Assembly (NCBI RefSeq): GCF_016924835.1
Contig: NZ_CP070480.1
Span: 124,001 to 188,000, forward strand
Reading direction: 5' to 3'
DNA from: Rothia sp. ZJ932
GTDB lineage: Bacteria; Actinomycetota; Actinomycetes; Actinomycetales; Micrococcaceae
DNA length: 64,000 bases
Position numbers and translations under genes: made by a program. The first letter of the stretch is position 1, and every line of letters begins with the position of its first letter. Shown here one piece after another: positions 16,736 through 26,593 of this stretch. A model generated the notes under the pieces. It made no database searches. It was given only the letters and a program-made list of their open reading frames with translations, and was not told the origin of the DNA.

Positions 16736-17260
16736 ATGTTGAACCGTGAACCCTACGCCGATCTGCCTGACCTGCCTGAATTTACGCTGACCTCCACTGA
16801 CATCGCTGAAGGCGAGAAGGCTCAGCCTGCCCAGCTTTCGGGCATCTTCGGCATCGAGGGCGGCAAAGATATTTCGCCGCAGCTTTCGTGGAGCGGTTTT
16901 CCTGCTGAAACCAAATCGTTTGTGGTGACCTGTTTTGACCCGGACGCACCCACCCCCAGCGGTTTCTGGCACTGGTGCGCCTCAAACATCCCCGCAAGCA
17001 TTACTGAACTGGCTACCGGCGCAGCCGAAAATATGCCCGAAGGTACGTTGCGTCACCGCAATGACGGTGGTACAGACGCTTTCTTGGGCGCGGCTCCTCC
17101 TGCCGGTCACGGTGCCCACCGCTACATTTTCTGCGTGACCGCTGTAGACGTTGAAGAACTCGACATCGATGCAGAGACCAGCCCCGCCGTCGTAAACTTT
17201 AACCTCTTCTCCCACGGCATCGCGCGTGCTTTCCTCACCATCACCCACGAGGAACACTAA
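16736..17260 (+). CDS. YbhB/YbcL family (PEBP, Raf-kinase-inhibitor-like) protein
   Basis: A 174-aa phosphatidylethanolamine-binding-protein fold. Characteristic blocks are SPQLSWSG, CFDPDAPTPSGFWHW, and PPAGHGAHRYIFCVTAVD, which form the anion-binding pocket. The bacterial role is unclear; some members inhibit kinases or proteases. AAAGGAG precedes ATG 16736. It is followed 9 nt later by a HAD phosphatase gene, so the two are probably co-transcribed. Confidence 0.88.
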   Translation: MLNREPYADLPDLPEFTLTSTDIAEGEKAQPAQLSGIFGIEGGKDISPQLSWSGFPAETKSFVVTCFDPDAPTPSGFWHWCASNIPASITELATGAAENMPEGTLRHRNDGGTDAFLGAAPPAGHGAHRYIFCVTAVDVEELDIDAETSPAVVNFNLFSHGIARAFLTITHEEH

Positions 17261-17269
17261 AAATCACCC

Positions 17270-18085
17270 ATGATCAAACTGATAGCCAGCGATATCGACG
17301 GAACCCTTATCGGACACGATTTTGCCTTTAGACCGCGCACCTTGGATGCGCTGGCGGCTGCTCGTACCGCCGGGGTTCATCTGGTGCTGGTCACCGGGCG
17401 TCCCTACCGCTGGTTATCTGCCATCGTGGAGCAAATGGGTGGTTACGATTCTTATGCTATCTGCTCCAATGGGGCGGTGACCTATCACCTGGGGCGTCAA
17501 GAAATTATAGAAACCCGTACCCTTACCGGCGAGCAGATGTTGCAGGTACACTCATTATTGAAAGAAGCGTTACCGGGGGCACACTTTACTGCTGAGACTA
17601 TTGATGCCGCCTACATTGACGGTGATTTTCAGGTGGTGCCCGGTGGACCTTTCGACGGTATTAGATGTGAGTACGGTGCCCTGGAAGATGCCATCACCCC
17701 AAAGAGCGAAATCATCAAATACCTGGTGCGTCTTGATGAGGCTGACCCGGCTGAGCTTCTAGAAAAAGTGCGGTCTTTAGTGGGGCAGTATGTGTCTGTA
17801 ACCCACGCAGTACCGGGTAGCCCCCTGATTGAGATGGCTCAGCTGGGGCTGAACAAAGGGTGCGTACTGGAGGATTTCGCCGCAGCTCGCGGTATTGATG
17901 CCAGCGAAGTCGCAGCTTTCGGCGATATGCCTAACGATACGGAGATGCTGTTGTGGGCTGGGCACGGCTACGCCCTAGAATCAGGTGCGCCCGCTGTTCA
18001 AGCGGCGGTGGGACGCACCTGCCCGCCTTTTGACGAGGACGGTGTAGCTCAGGTGATTGAGCAGCTCTTGGACGAGAACCGGTAG
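17270..18085 (+). CDS. Cof-type HAD-IIB phosphatase
   Basis: A 271-aa haloacid-dehalogenase phosphatase. Motif I is ASDIDGTL (residues 5-12, nucleophile Asp), motif II is VLVTGRPY, the conserved Lys is in EIIKYLVR/NKGCVLEDFA, and motif IV is AFGDMPNDTEML. The cap is of the C2B type. Substrates of such enzymes are sugar phosphates or FMN. It starts 9 nt after the PEBP gene without its own strong ribosome binding site, suggesting coupling. Confidence 0.9.
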   Translation: MIKLIASDIDGTLIGHDFAFRPRTLDALAAARTAGVHLVLVTGRPYRWLSAIVEQMGGYDSYAICSNGAVTYHLGRQEIIETRTLTGEQMLQVHSLLKEALPGAHFTAETIDAAYIDGDFQVVPGGPFDGIRCEYGALEDAITPKSEIIKYLVRLDEADPAELLEKVRSLVGQYVSVTHAVPGSPLIEMAQLGLNKGCVLEDFAAARGIDASEVAAFGDMPNDTEMLLWAGHGYALESGAPAVQAAVGRTCPPFDEDGVAQVIEQLLDENR

Positions 18086-18175
18086 TTGATAACCGCCTTC
18101 TTTCACCTTATCTGTGGGGGTGAGCGGTGGTGCTCCTCGCAGTAACCATTAAGTTGTAGTATAAAATTTGTAGTT

Positions 18176-18991
18176 ATGGTTGCACCCTCCACTTCAGCTG
18201 AGCAGCGTCAGACTATTGAGCGCTTCGCCCACCGCGGTTTTAGTCTCAACGCGCCAGAAAATACTCTCGCGTCTTTCAAAGATGCCCTGGACGCCGGTAC
18301 CCAGTGGCTAGAAATTGACGTAAATACCACTGTAGACGGGGTGCCTATTGTTTTTCACGACCCCTTCTTGAACAGGCTTACCGGTCACTTTGGTCTGGTA
18401 CGCAACACCCCTTGGAAAGAGATCAAAGAGCTAGAGCTTGAGGGCGGGCACCGCATCCCCTCGCTCGCCGAGGCGCTCGAAGCGTTCCCCGAGGCGTCCT
18501 TCAATATCGACATGAAAGATGCCGCCTCTGCTATTACGGTGCCGCGCGTTCTCTCGCAGGTGAAGAAACTACCGCGCGTGCGCATCACCTCTTTTACCGA
18601 ACGCACCCGAAAAGCTGCCTACCGAAGCCTGGCTTTTTATGGGCTACAAGATCAGGTAACTCTGGGCGCTTCGGAACTGTCGATGACTTTTCTCTACCTT
18701 TCATCGCTGATTCACCCCAAGATGTGGAGTGTCATCAGTGCTAAAACTAATAACTGGGTGGCGCCCATCGACGCGGTGCAGATTCCCCTAACCCATAATT
18801 GGCTGGGCAAAACCTGGCAGGTGCTGACCCCGCGTCTGCTCGAAACAGCTCAAACTGCTGGTTACCAGGTGCATATTTGGACCATTGATGAGGCAGAACG
18901 TATGCGCGAACTCATCGAGCTGGGTGTCGATGGAATCATTACAAACCGCACCGATATTCTTAGCCGGGTTCTCAAAGAGCTGGGTAGATAA
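18176..18991 (+). CDS. Glycerophosphodiester phosphodiesterase
   Basis: A 271-aa TIM-barrel enzyme hydrolysing glycerophosphodiesters to glycerol-3-phosphate and an alcohol. The GDPD motif starts with FAHRGFSLNAPENTLASF and continues with EIDVNTTVDGVPIVFHD, giving the catalytic His pair and metal-binding Glu/Asp. The C-terminal VHIWTIDEAERM and LGVDGIITNRTDI are typical. There is no signal peptide, so it is cytoplasmic. ATG 18176 lies 8 nt after TAAAAT (18162-18167), so a leaderless start is likely. A strong terminator follows. Confidence 0.9.
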   Translation: MVAPSTSAEQRQTIERFAHRGFSLNAPENTLASFKDALDAGTQWLEIDVNTTVDGVPIVFHDPFLNRLTGHFGLVRNTPWKEIKELELEGGHRIPSLAEALEAFPEASFNIDMKDAASAITVPRVLSQVKKLPRVRITSFTERTRKAAYRSLAFYGLQDQVTLGASELSMTFLYLSSLIHPKMWSVISAKTNNWVAPIDAVQIPLTHNWLGKTWQVLTPRLLETAQTAGYQVHIWTIDEAERMRELIELGVDGIITNRTDILSRVLKELGR

Positions 18992-19000
18992 CTTCACATC

Positions 19001-19059
19001 CTGAGTGCATAAGTGCCCCTTTCGAATACCGGAAGGGGCACTTATACACTCAGTTTTTG
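19001..19059 (+). terminator. Terminator between the GDPD gene and the convergent permease
   Basis: CTGAGTGCATAAGTGCCCCTT (19001-19021) pairs with its near-complement at 19031-19051 across an 11-nt loop, followed by TTTTTG. Confidence 0.88.
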
Positions 19060-19083
19060 TTTGCTCGGTGGGCGCGCTATAGC

Positions 19084-20421
19084 CTAGTGGGCGCTAGCTG
19101 CCGGGTCTGAGGGGTCTGTGGCGTCAGGGGTGAGCGGGTGGGTACCTGCTGCCCCGGTTGCCTTATTGATAGCTGCCATCACGTGGTAGACGATCAGGGT
19201 TGCCGTGGTGCCCAGAGCGATACCGGCAAACTGTAGACCACCGAAATCCCAGGTGTAGTCGGCGATGCCGATAATCATGGCAATGGACGCGGTGCTCAGA
19301 TTGACTTGGTTGGAGAAATCTACACGATTCTGTACCCAGATGCGTACACCGAGCATGCCGATCATGCCGTAGAGAACGGTTGCCGCACCACCCAGGACGC
19401 CGGCGGGAACGGATGCAACGGCGGCGCCGAAGACCGGGAAGATGGAGAGTAGCAACGCGAAGATAGCAGCTACCCAGTAGGCGGCGGTGGAGTAGACCTT
19501 GGTTGCTGCCATAACGCCAATATTTTCAGCGTAGGTGGTAGTACCCGAACCGCCGCCGAAACCGGCAACAGTGGTGGCAAGACCGTCAGCCATGATCGCG
19601 CGTCCTGAGTAAGCGTCGAGGTTTTGGTTAGTCATCAGTGCCACTGATTTAACGTGACCGATGTTTTCAGCAACCAAAACTAGAATTACGGGAATGAAGA
19701 GACCGGCGAGGTTCCAGTGGAATTCAGGGGTCTGAAAATGCGGCAGACCAATCAAGCCCTCGGTTTCCCAAGTCTGGCGGATGGCTGAAAAATTGACTTC
19801 GCCGCGCAGTACAGCGGTGATGTAGCCGATGACGACTCCCAGCAGAATTGAAAGACGCCCAATCATGCCCTTAAAGAGTACTGAAATCAGCACGATAGAA
19901 ACCAGGGTGATGAAAGCGGTAACGGGTGCTTCCATAAAGTTCTTCTTCGCGCTGGGAGCGAGGTTGAAGCCAATCAGCGCTACGATAGCGCCGGTGACCA
20001 ACGGCGGCATGAGCTTGGTGAGCCAACCGGTACCCGCGAACTGAATAATTAGACCCACGATAAAGAGCGAAACGCCAGCCATGACGATGCCGCCCAAGGC
20101 ACCGGCGGGACCGTGCTGGTTGGTTGCCGCAGCCAGGGGCGCGATAAAGGCGAATGAGGAACCCAGGTAGGAGGGCACTCGTCCTGCTGTAATCAGCAAG
20201 AACAAAATTGTGCCTAAACCTGAGAAGAAGAGGGTAGTTGCCGGGGGAAAACCGGTCAGGAGCGGCACCAAGAAGGTAGCACCAAACATTGCCACCACGT
20301 GCTGGGCGCCAATACCGATAGTGCGACCCCACGCTAGGCGCTCATGAGGGGCAACAACAGCGCCGGGGGCAACGGTTTTACCGTCGCCGTGAAGCTGCCA
20401 AGAAAAAGGAGAACGAGACAC
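19084..20421 (-). CDS. Uracil/xanthine permease (NCS2 family)
   Basis: A 445-aa membrane transporter with about 14 predicted helices, importing uracil or a related nucleobase with protons. The family signature SGxGTTTYAENIGVMA (substrate-binding Glu) and QHVVAMFGATFLVPLLTGFPP at the N-terminus are clear and favour the UraA/PyrP branch over purine permeases. GTG 20421 is preceded by AAGGA. The gene is isolated, with no pyr attenuator seen before it, and converges with the GDPD gene. Confidence 0.88.
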   Translation of the reverse strand: MSRSPFSWQLHGDGKTVAPGAVVAPHERLAWGRTIGIGAQHVVAMFGATFLVPLLTGFPPATTLFFSGLGTILFLLITAGRVPSYLGSSFAFIAPLAAATNQHGPAGALGGIVMAGVSLFIVGLIIQFAGTGWLTKLMPPLVTGAIVALIGFNLAPSAKKNFMEAPVTAFITLVSIVLISVLFKGMIGRLSILLGVVIGYITAVLRGEVNFSAIRQTWETEGLIGLPHFQTPEFHWNLAGLFIPVILVLVAENIGHVKSVALMTNQNLDAYSGRAIMADGLATTVAGFGGGSGTTTYAENIGVMAATKVYSTAAYWVAAIFALLLSIFPVFGAAVASVPAGVLGGAATVLYGMIGMLGVRIWVQNRVDFSNQVNLSTASIAMIIGIADYTWDFGGLQFAGIALGTTATLIVYHVMAAINKATGAAGTHPLTPDATDPSDPAASAH

Positions 20422-20673
20422 GAGAAAAATCCTTGCGAGTAAGAAGACTCAAACGCCCTCAAGTTTACTACCTCTACCGGTAACCGGTTGATAGTCGGTA
20501 GCGGGGAAAACTCTCGCACTGCCTTGAGGTCGCGGTGCTCTTCTGAACATAGCCAGGCGCGTATATTCCCACGATGACCGCCAATTTTTGTGGAACCGCC
20601 CATAACAGTAAGCAGAGATTATCGACTAAACTAGAGGTAACTACGCCCAAACACAAACACGTAAGGCCTTCTT

Positions 20674-23600
20674 GTGACCTTCATTCTTTTTGCTTTCTTC
20701 TTGTGTTCTGTGGTTGCCCCTGCACTGTACAAAAAGCTCGGCATCAAGACCTTCTATGTCTTAGCGGCTATTCCTGCCCTAGCGCTGGTGTACGTGCTGG
20801 TGCATACTCAGCGCATTCTTGGCGGCGACGCTTTAGTACAGCAGCTGCAGTGGGTTCCACAGCTGAACCTTGAACTGACCTTCCGCCTCGATGTGCTCTC
20901 ATACATCATGAGCCTGCTGGTGCTTGGAGTGGGTTCTTTGGTGCTCTTCTATTGCGCCTCTTACTTTGAGCACTCCAAAGGCTCGGTAGGAACTTTTGCC
21001 GCTTACCTCTTCGGTTTTGCGGGCGCGATGTTCGGTTTGATTACTGCGGACGACGTCATTGTGATGTTCGTTTTCTGGGAAATCACCACCATTCTTTCCT
21101 ACCTGCTCATTGGCTATTCTTGTGAGCGTCTGTCTGCGCGTCGTTCTGCCTTGCAGGCACTGACTATTACCACCTTCGGTGGTCTCGCCATGTTCATCGG
21201 CTTGGTGATAGTAGGTCAGGCAATGGGTACTTACAGTATGCGCGAGTGGACGCAAAATGGCGCTGAGTTCGCCGGTCAGGTGCTTGCTGGTGAGGGTTCA
21301 ATTTCATCTACAGTCTTATCGTGGGCGCTGTTCTTAATTCTTTTGGGCGCTATTTCTAAATCTGCTCTGCTGCCCATGCACTACTGGCTGCCCGGTGCAA
21401 TGGCTGCACCGACCCCCGTCAGCGCCTACCTGCACGCTGCGGCGATGGTGAAAGCCGGTATCTATCTTCTGCTGCGTCTGGCACCTGCTTTCGGCGAGGT
21501 TCAGGTGTGGCATTACACCCTGCTCTTCTTGGGCGTTGCAACCATGCTTTTTGGTGGCTACGTTGCCCTCAAACAGTACGATCTCAAACTTGTTCTTGCC
21601 TACGGTACCGTTTCTCAGCTGGGTTTCTTGGCGCTCGTGATTTCAATTGGCACGCCGGATGCGATCTACGCGGCTATTGCCATGATGCTGGCGCATTCGC
21701 TCTTCAAAGCAACCCTCTTTCTCTCGGTAGGCATTATTGACCACCAGACTGGTACCCGAGATATCCGTAAGCTCTCCGGTCTCTACCGCCGTGCCCCCAA
21801 ACTCTTTATCGCGGCTCTGATTGCTGCCGCGTCCATGGCGGGTGTGCCCCCGCTTGCCGGGTTTGTAGCAAAAGAAGCTGTGCTTGAAACCGCCCTGCAC
21901 GGCGTACATACACCGCACGGGCTGTTGGCTGTTGCCGGTGTAGTGCTGGGCTCAGCACTCACTTTCGCCTATTCGGCACGTTTTGTCTGGGGCGCTTTTG
22001 CCGTCAAACCCCAGGGCTACATTGTCACCGACCAAATCAAATACTGCGAAGATGTTGATCTCGCCAAGGTCAAGCACGGACGCAACCAGCCCAGCCCTGA
22101 CACCCGCTTTCACGCGGTCACCAACGGCTTTTTGGTGGCTCCAGCGGTATTGACTGTTCTGACTATCATCTACGGTCTGTACCCCGAACCCGTTCACCAG
22201 CTAATCTCAGCGCACATGAAAACGGTGGGGGAGTACGAGCTGCACCTTGCCCTGTGGCACGGTATCACCCCGGCTCTGATGACCTCTGTGGGTATCCTAG
22301 TCACAGGCATCATTCTCTACATCTTCCGCAGCCCAGTTGAACGCTTTCAGAAAGCGCTCCCGGCTATGCGCGGTGCCTACATTATTCACCGCGACATCAT
22401 GGACGCGCTCGACGTGCTGGCGGTGTGGGTCACCGGTAAAACCCAGCGTGGTTCACTGAGTTTCTACCTCTCGGTTATCCTAGTCACCGCAGTGACCCTG
22501 CCCACCATCGCGCTCTTCGTAGAAACCACCCCGCCGCTTGCCAACGTCCGCGCCAGCGAATCGCCGGTGCAGTGGATTGTTGCTATCACCATGATTGTTG
22601 CAGCCATCGTTGCTGCTGCAGTGCGCAAACGATTCCTCGCGATTCTGATGGTCTCGGTCACCGGCTACGGTATGGTTCTGCTCTTCGCCCTACGTTCAGC
22701 ACCCGACCTTGCCCTTACTCAGCTGCTGGTTGAAACCCTCTCACTCATCGCCTTCGTACTCGCCCTGCGCGTTCTCCCGCGCAACATGCCCCGCGATATT
22801 GTCGCCAACCGCAAACACCGCATGACCAAAGCAACCCGCATGGTCATCGCCATCGGCTTCGCGGTGCTCATGATGGCACTCGCTATGTTCACCTTCTCCT
22901 CGCGTGAACTGACCCCCATCTCGGTAGAAATGCCCCACCTCGCCTACGAATACGGTTACGGTTACAACACCGTCAACGTCACCCTCGTCGACATGCGAGC
23001 CTGGGACACCTTCGGCGAAATCTCCGTGCTAGCACTGGCAGCAACGGGCGTTGCGTCCCTCATCTTTATCGGCGGACGCAACGACACCCTGGGCGCCAAC
23101 CCCAGCACCGCCAAGATGCGCACCATCGAAGCGTCCTTCAACAAGGGCAAAGTCAGCCAGCAGCGCAAGATGTCAAACATCTTCGGGCAGGTTGAAGGCA
23201 GCAGCCGAGACCCCTTCTTGATCGCAGGACGCACACTGCCCCCCGAGGCGCGTTCGCTACTGCTTGAAGTGATGACCCGACTGCTCTTTCACACCCTGCT
23301 GATAATCTCGCTCTATATGCTGGTCGCAGGGCACAACCTGCCCGGCGGTGGCTTCGCCGGCGGGCTACTCGCAGGTCTGGCATTCACCATTCGCTACCTG
23401 GCAGGCGGCGGCGCTGAACTCAGCAGCTCCGTACCCTTCTCAGCCGGTACCTTCCTCGGCACCGGCCTTGCAATTGCAACCCTCTACGCCGTAGCGCCCC
23501 TCTTTGCAGGAGACCCCGTCTTCACCTCCTACGTCTGGGACTTCTGGCTGCCGGTCTTCGGCGACGTCCACTTCGCCAGCGCCGTCATCTTCGACATCGG

Positions 23601-23745
23601 CGTCTACCTACTAGTCATCGGCCTCGTCCTCGATATCCTCCGCAGCCTCGGTGAAGGCATTGACGACGCCATCGCCGATAACACCGTCAACGTCAGCGAA
23701 CAAGTCGAAGAGAGATCCGACGCAACTACAGGAGGCCGCAAATGA
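20674..23745 (+). CDS. mrpA: Mrp Na+/H+ antiporter subunit A fused to subunit B
   Basis: A 1023-aa membrane protein, the largest subunit of the multi-gene Mrp cation/proton antiporter, related to NuoL of complex I. The NuoL-like core spans about residues 60-500 (key Lys/His helices: AISKSALLPMHYWLPGAMAAP, AHSLFKATLFLSVG). After a central MrpA-specific part, the last 150 residues are the MrpB domain (LLFHTLLIISLYMLVAGHN, PGGGFAGGLLAGL). There is accordingly no separate mrpB gene. GTG 20674 follows TAAGG. Its stop overlaps mrpC by 4 nt. Confidence 0.93.
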   Translation: MTFILFAFFLCSVVAPALYKKLGIKTFYVLAAIPALALVYVLVHTQRILGGDALVQQLQWVPQLNLELTFRLDVLSYIMSLLVLGVGSLVLFYCASYFEHSKGSVGTFAAYLFGFAGAMFGLITADDVIVMFVFWEITTILSYLLIGYSCERLSARRSALQALTITTFGGLAMFIGLVIVGQAMGTYSMREWTQNGAEFAGQVLAGEGSISSTVLSWALFLILLGAISKSALLPMHYWLPGAMAAPTPVSAYLHAAAMVKAGIYLLLRLAPAFGEVQVWHYTLLFLGVATMLFGGYVALKQYDLKLVLAYGTVSQLGFLALVISIGTPDAIYAAIAMMLAHSLFKATLFLSVGIIDHQTGTRDIRKLSGLYRRAPKLFIAALIAAASMAGVPPLAGFVAKEAVLETALHGVHTPHGLLAVAGVVLGSALTFAYSARFVWGAFAVKPQGYIVTDQIKYCEDVDLAKVKHGRNQPSPDTRFHAVTNGFLVAPAVLTVLTIIYGLYPEPVHQLISAHMKTVGEYELHLALWHGITPALMTSVGILVTGIILYIFRSPVERFQKALPAMRGAYIIHRDIMDALDVLAVWVTGKTQRGSLSFYLSVILVTAVTLPTIALFVETTPPLANVRASESPVQWIVAITMIVAAIVAAAVRKRFLAILMVSVTGYGMVLLFALRSAPDLALTQLLVETLSLIAFVLALRVLPRNMPRDIVANRKHRMTKATRMVIAIGFAVLMMALAMFTFSSRELTPISVEMPHLAYEYGYGYNTVNVTLVDMRAWDTFGEISVLALAATGVASLIFIGGRNDTLGANPSTAKMRTIEASFNKGKVSQQRKMSNIFGQVEGSSRDPFLIAGRTLPPEARSLLLEVMTRLLFHTLLIISLYMLVAGHNLPGGGFAGGLLAGLAFTIRYLAGGGAELSSSVPFSAGTFLGTGLAIATLYAVAPLFAGDPVFTSYVWDFWLPVFGDVHFASAVIFDIGVYLLVIGLVLDILRSLGEGIDDAIADNTVNVSEQVEERSDATTGGRK

Positions 23746-24332
23746 TCATCGACCTCAGCCTCATCCTCGTCATGGGCGTCTTCTACGCCGTAGGCGTCTA
23801 CCTGGTACTCGCCCGCTCACTCACCCGAGTGCTGCTAGGGCTCATGCTCATCTCCAATGCCACTAACCTGCTCATCTTCCACGCAGCAGGCCCGGCAGGT
23901 CTACCCGTCTTCTACGAAAAAGACATAGACCCCAGTGAGTACTCAGACCCGCTACCGCAGGCACTGGTACTCACCGCAATCGTCATCGGCTTCGCCATGG
24001 TTGCCTTCATCCTCGGCATGATCTACCGCGGCTGGGTGCTCTCCCGCGCTGATGAGATTCAGGACGATGATGAAGATATCCGCGTGGCATCAGCCGACCG
24101 CTTTGATGCTGAAGAGGACGCGCTCGCAGACGTTGAAGAGTCAGAATTCGACGCCGACGAGCAAACCCGCTTGCAGCAGCAAGAAGAAGAGAACCTGCGA
24201 CGCTCAAAGGCAGGTTCAAGTGCGGCGGGTGTAGACGATGATGAAGAAGTCGCCTTGACTGCCCCCGGTGCTCCTGACCTCTCTGACCGAATCTCGCCCG
24301 ATGCTTCCGCTACTATCCCGAAGGAGAGCTAA
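23742..24332 (+). CDS. mrpC: Mrp antiporter subunit C with long acidic tail
   Basis: A NuoK-like subunit with three transmembrane helices in the first 105 residues (YAVGVYLVLARSLTRVLLGL, SNATNLLIFHAAG, LTAIVIGFAMVAFILGM). The usual MrpC length is near 115 aa; this one is 196 aa because of a strongly acidic, low-complexity C-terminal tail (many Asp/Glu, AEEDALADVEESEFDADEQ) predicted to face the cytoplasm. It begins inside the mrpA stop (ATGA overlap) and is followed after 3 nt by mrpD. The tail is unexplained. Confidence 0.92.
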   Translation: MIIDLSLILVMGVFYAVGVYLVLARSLTRVLLGLMLISNATNLLIFHAAGPAGLPVFYEKDIDPSEYSDPLPQALVLTAIVIGFAMVAFILGMIYRGWVLSRADEIQDDDEDIRVASADRFDAEEDALADVEESEFDADEQTRLQQQEEENLRRSKAGSSAAGVDDDEEVALTAPGAPDLSDRISPDASATIPKES

Positions 24333-24335
24333 CCA

Positions 24336-25937
24336 ATGAATATCTTTGCTCTTGCTCCGCTCTCTGTTGCTCTGCTTTTCTTTGCGGCGGCACTGACTTT
24401 TATTCTGCTTAAGTATCCGCGTGCCCAGGCACTGATTTCATTCGGCGCTATTTTGGTGGCGTTGGGTCTTGAAATCACCCTGCTGCTGGCGGTGTGGAAC
24501 AAAGAACCCCAGGCGGTTCATTTGGGTGGTTGGGAGGCTCCCTTCGGCATCGTGATGGTGGTGGACCAGCTCTCAGCCTTGATGCTGGTAGTCTCATCGA
24601 CAATCTCGCTTGCAGTCTTGGTCTTCGCCACCGGTCAGAACCTGGCTGATGAAGACGACGAAGTGCCGATTTCGGTCTACTACCCCACCTACCTGCTGCT
24701 GATTGCCGGTGTGTCTAATGCCTTCTTGGCGGGTGACCTCTTCAACCTCTACGTGGGCTTTGAGATTCTGCTCTTTGCCTCCTACGTACTGACCACCATG
24801 AACGCTTCAACCGAGCGCATTCGCGCGGGCGTTACCTACGTGGTGGTGTCAGTGATTTCGTCCATGCTGTTCTTAATCGCCATCGGATTCATCTACGCTT
24901 CGGTGGGTACCGTGAACATGGCGGATCTTGCACTGAAACTGGGTACCCTGCCCGAAGGCACCCGTATGCAGCTGCACCTCATGCTGCTGATTGCTTTCGG
25001 CATTAAAGCGGCGGTCTTTCCGCTTTCGCTCTGGCTGCCAGACTCCTACCCGACGGCACCGGCACCGGTGACCGCGGTTTTCGCGGGCTTGCTGACCAAG
25101 GTGGGCGTGTACTCGATTATTCGTACCGAGACCCTGCTGTTCCCCGGCGGACATCTCAACACTCTGCTTGCTATCGTGGCGATTTTGACCCTCTTCGTGG
25201 GTATTCTGGGTGCTTTGGCGCAGAAAGACATCAAACGTCTGCTCTCCTTCACTCTCATCAGCCATATCGGCTACATGATCTGGGGTATTGCCCTGAGCAG
25301 CGAGCTGGCACTAACCACAGTGGTCTTCTACATCGCCCACCACATCGTCATCCAGACGGCACTGTTTATGGTGGTTGGTCTCATCGAACGTCGCACCGGC
25401 AGCACCAACACCGACCGCCTGGGTGGCATGCTCGCTATCTCACCGGTCTTGGGTGTTCTCTACATGGTTCCAGCCCTGAACCTGGGCGGTATTCCTCCCT
25501 TCTCAGGCTTTATCGGCAAGATCGGTTTGCTGCAGGCAAGTGCAGACGCGGGCACCTGGCAGGCATACGCCATGGCAGGGGTCGGCGTGTTAGTTTCTCT
25601 GCTGACCCTGATTGCCCTCATGCGTATCTGGAACAAGGCATTTTGGCGTCCGGTCGCCCAAGCCGAAGACCCCATGGTTGAGCTACTGAGCGCCGAGGAA
25701 TCAGATAATCCCTCACGCTACAAGCACAAGCCCATTCCCACCTCAATGTTCTATTCAACTCTCGGGTTGATTTCGGTTAGCGTTGCCATAACTTTCTTGG
25801 CACCCCCCCTCTTTGAACTTGCAGACTTCGCCTCGGATAACCTCTTTGAACCTGACCGCTATGTACAGGCGGTCTTCGGTCAGACAGCGCCGACCATCGA
25901 AGAGTACCTGGCAGATCACGCAGGAGGAGCACAATGA
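24336..25937 (+). CDS. mrpD: Mrp antiporter subunit D
   Basis: A 533-aa NuoN/NuoM-like subunit with about 14 helices, forming a second proton channel of the antiporter. Conserved ion-path segments are visible: FNLYVGFEILLFASYVL (Glu on helix 5), FGIKAAVFPLSLWLPDSYP (Lys) and FTLISHIGYMIWGIAL. It follows mrpC by 3 nt behind a GAAGGAG and overlaps mrpE by 4 nt. Confidence 0.94.
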   Translation: MNIFALAPLSVALLFFAAALTFILLKYPRAQALISFGAILVALGLEITLLLAVWNKEPQAVHLGGWEAPFGIVMVVDQLSALMLVVSSTISLAVLVFATGQNLADEDDEVPISVYYPTYLLLIAGVSNAFLAGDLFNLYVGFEILLFASYVLTTMNASTERIRAGVTYVVVSVISSMLFLIAIGFIYASVGTVNMADLALKLGTLPEGTRMQLHLMLLIAFGIKAAVFPLSLWLPDSYPTAPAPVTAVFAGLLTKVGVYSIIRTETLLFPGGHLNTLLAIVAILTLFVGILGALAQKDIKRLLSFTLISHIGYMIWGIALSSELALTTVVFYIAHHIVIQTALFMVVGLIERRTGSTNTDRLGGMLAISPVLGVLYMVPALNLGGIPPFSGFIGKIGLLQASADAGTWQAYAMAGVGVLVSLLTLIALMRIWNKAFWRPVAQAEDPMVELLSAEESDNPSRYKHKPIPTSMFYSTLGLISVSVAITFLAPPLFELADFASDNLFEPDRYVQAVFGQTAPTIEEYLADHAGGAQ

Positions 25938-26593
25938 AACGCATCAAAGATTTTTTCTTGCACGGGCTACCGCCCCTGCTGTGGATTCTGCTGGTCTGGT
26001 GCGCCCTCTGGCAGGATTTCTCAGTATCTAACGTAGCTTTCGGTCTGGTGCTCGCCGTCCTCGTGACCGTGCTTTTTCCCATGCCCAGCCTCTACCTCTC
26101 AGACAGATTTAACCCCTGGTACGCCTTTCAGTTTATGGTGTTCTTTCTCTGGCAGGTGGCGCTGGCAAGTTTCAAGCTACTCTTTCTTGCTCTCTCCTTC
26201 GGCAAACCCGTCAATAGCGCGGTAGTGGGCGTGCAGCTGCGTACTAAATCTGACCTGTTTATTACTGCAACCTCCCATACGCTCTCACTGATTCCTGGAT
26301 CTCTGGTGGTAGAAGTGGATCGAGCGAACTCTATTCTTTACTTCCACGTCATTGATATCTCCACCCCTCAAGAAGCCATTGACTACTGCCTGATGGCACG
26401 CGATGTTGAGGCGAGAATCCTCAAAGCGGCAGGTCACAGTGACGAGTATCGGGCGCTTTTGCATGAGGAACCCAGCGATGACACTCAGGCAATAGAAATC
26501 GTTGCCAGCTTTACCCGCGAGAACGCAATCGTTGGTGAACGCGAAAAAACTCCTCAGAGCATGAAGGTCGCACAGAAAGGTCCCCGCTCATGA
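25934..26593 (+). CDS. mrpE: Mrp antiporter subunit E
   Basis: A 219-aa small subunit with two or three N-terminal helices and a cytoplasmic domain (TSHTLSLIPGSLVVEVD, then HVIDI near residue 140) typical of MrpE. It is longer than Bacillus MrpE (158 aa) because of a polar C-terminal tail. Its start overlaps mrpD's stop and its stop overlaps mrpF's start by 4 nt. Confidence 0.9.
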   Translation: MKRIKDFFLHGLPPLLWILLVWCALWQDFSVSNVAFGLVLAVLVTVLFPMPSLYLSDRFNPWYAFQFMVFFLWQVALASFKLLFLALSFGKPVNSAVVGVQLRTKSDLFITATSHTLSLIPGSLVVEVDRANSILYFHVIDISTPQEAIDYCLMARDVEARILKAAGHSDEYRALLHEEPSDDTQAIEIVASFTRENAIVGEREKTPQSMKVAQKGPRS

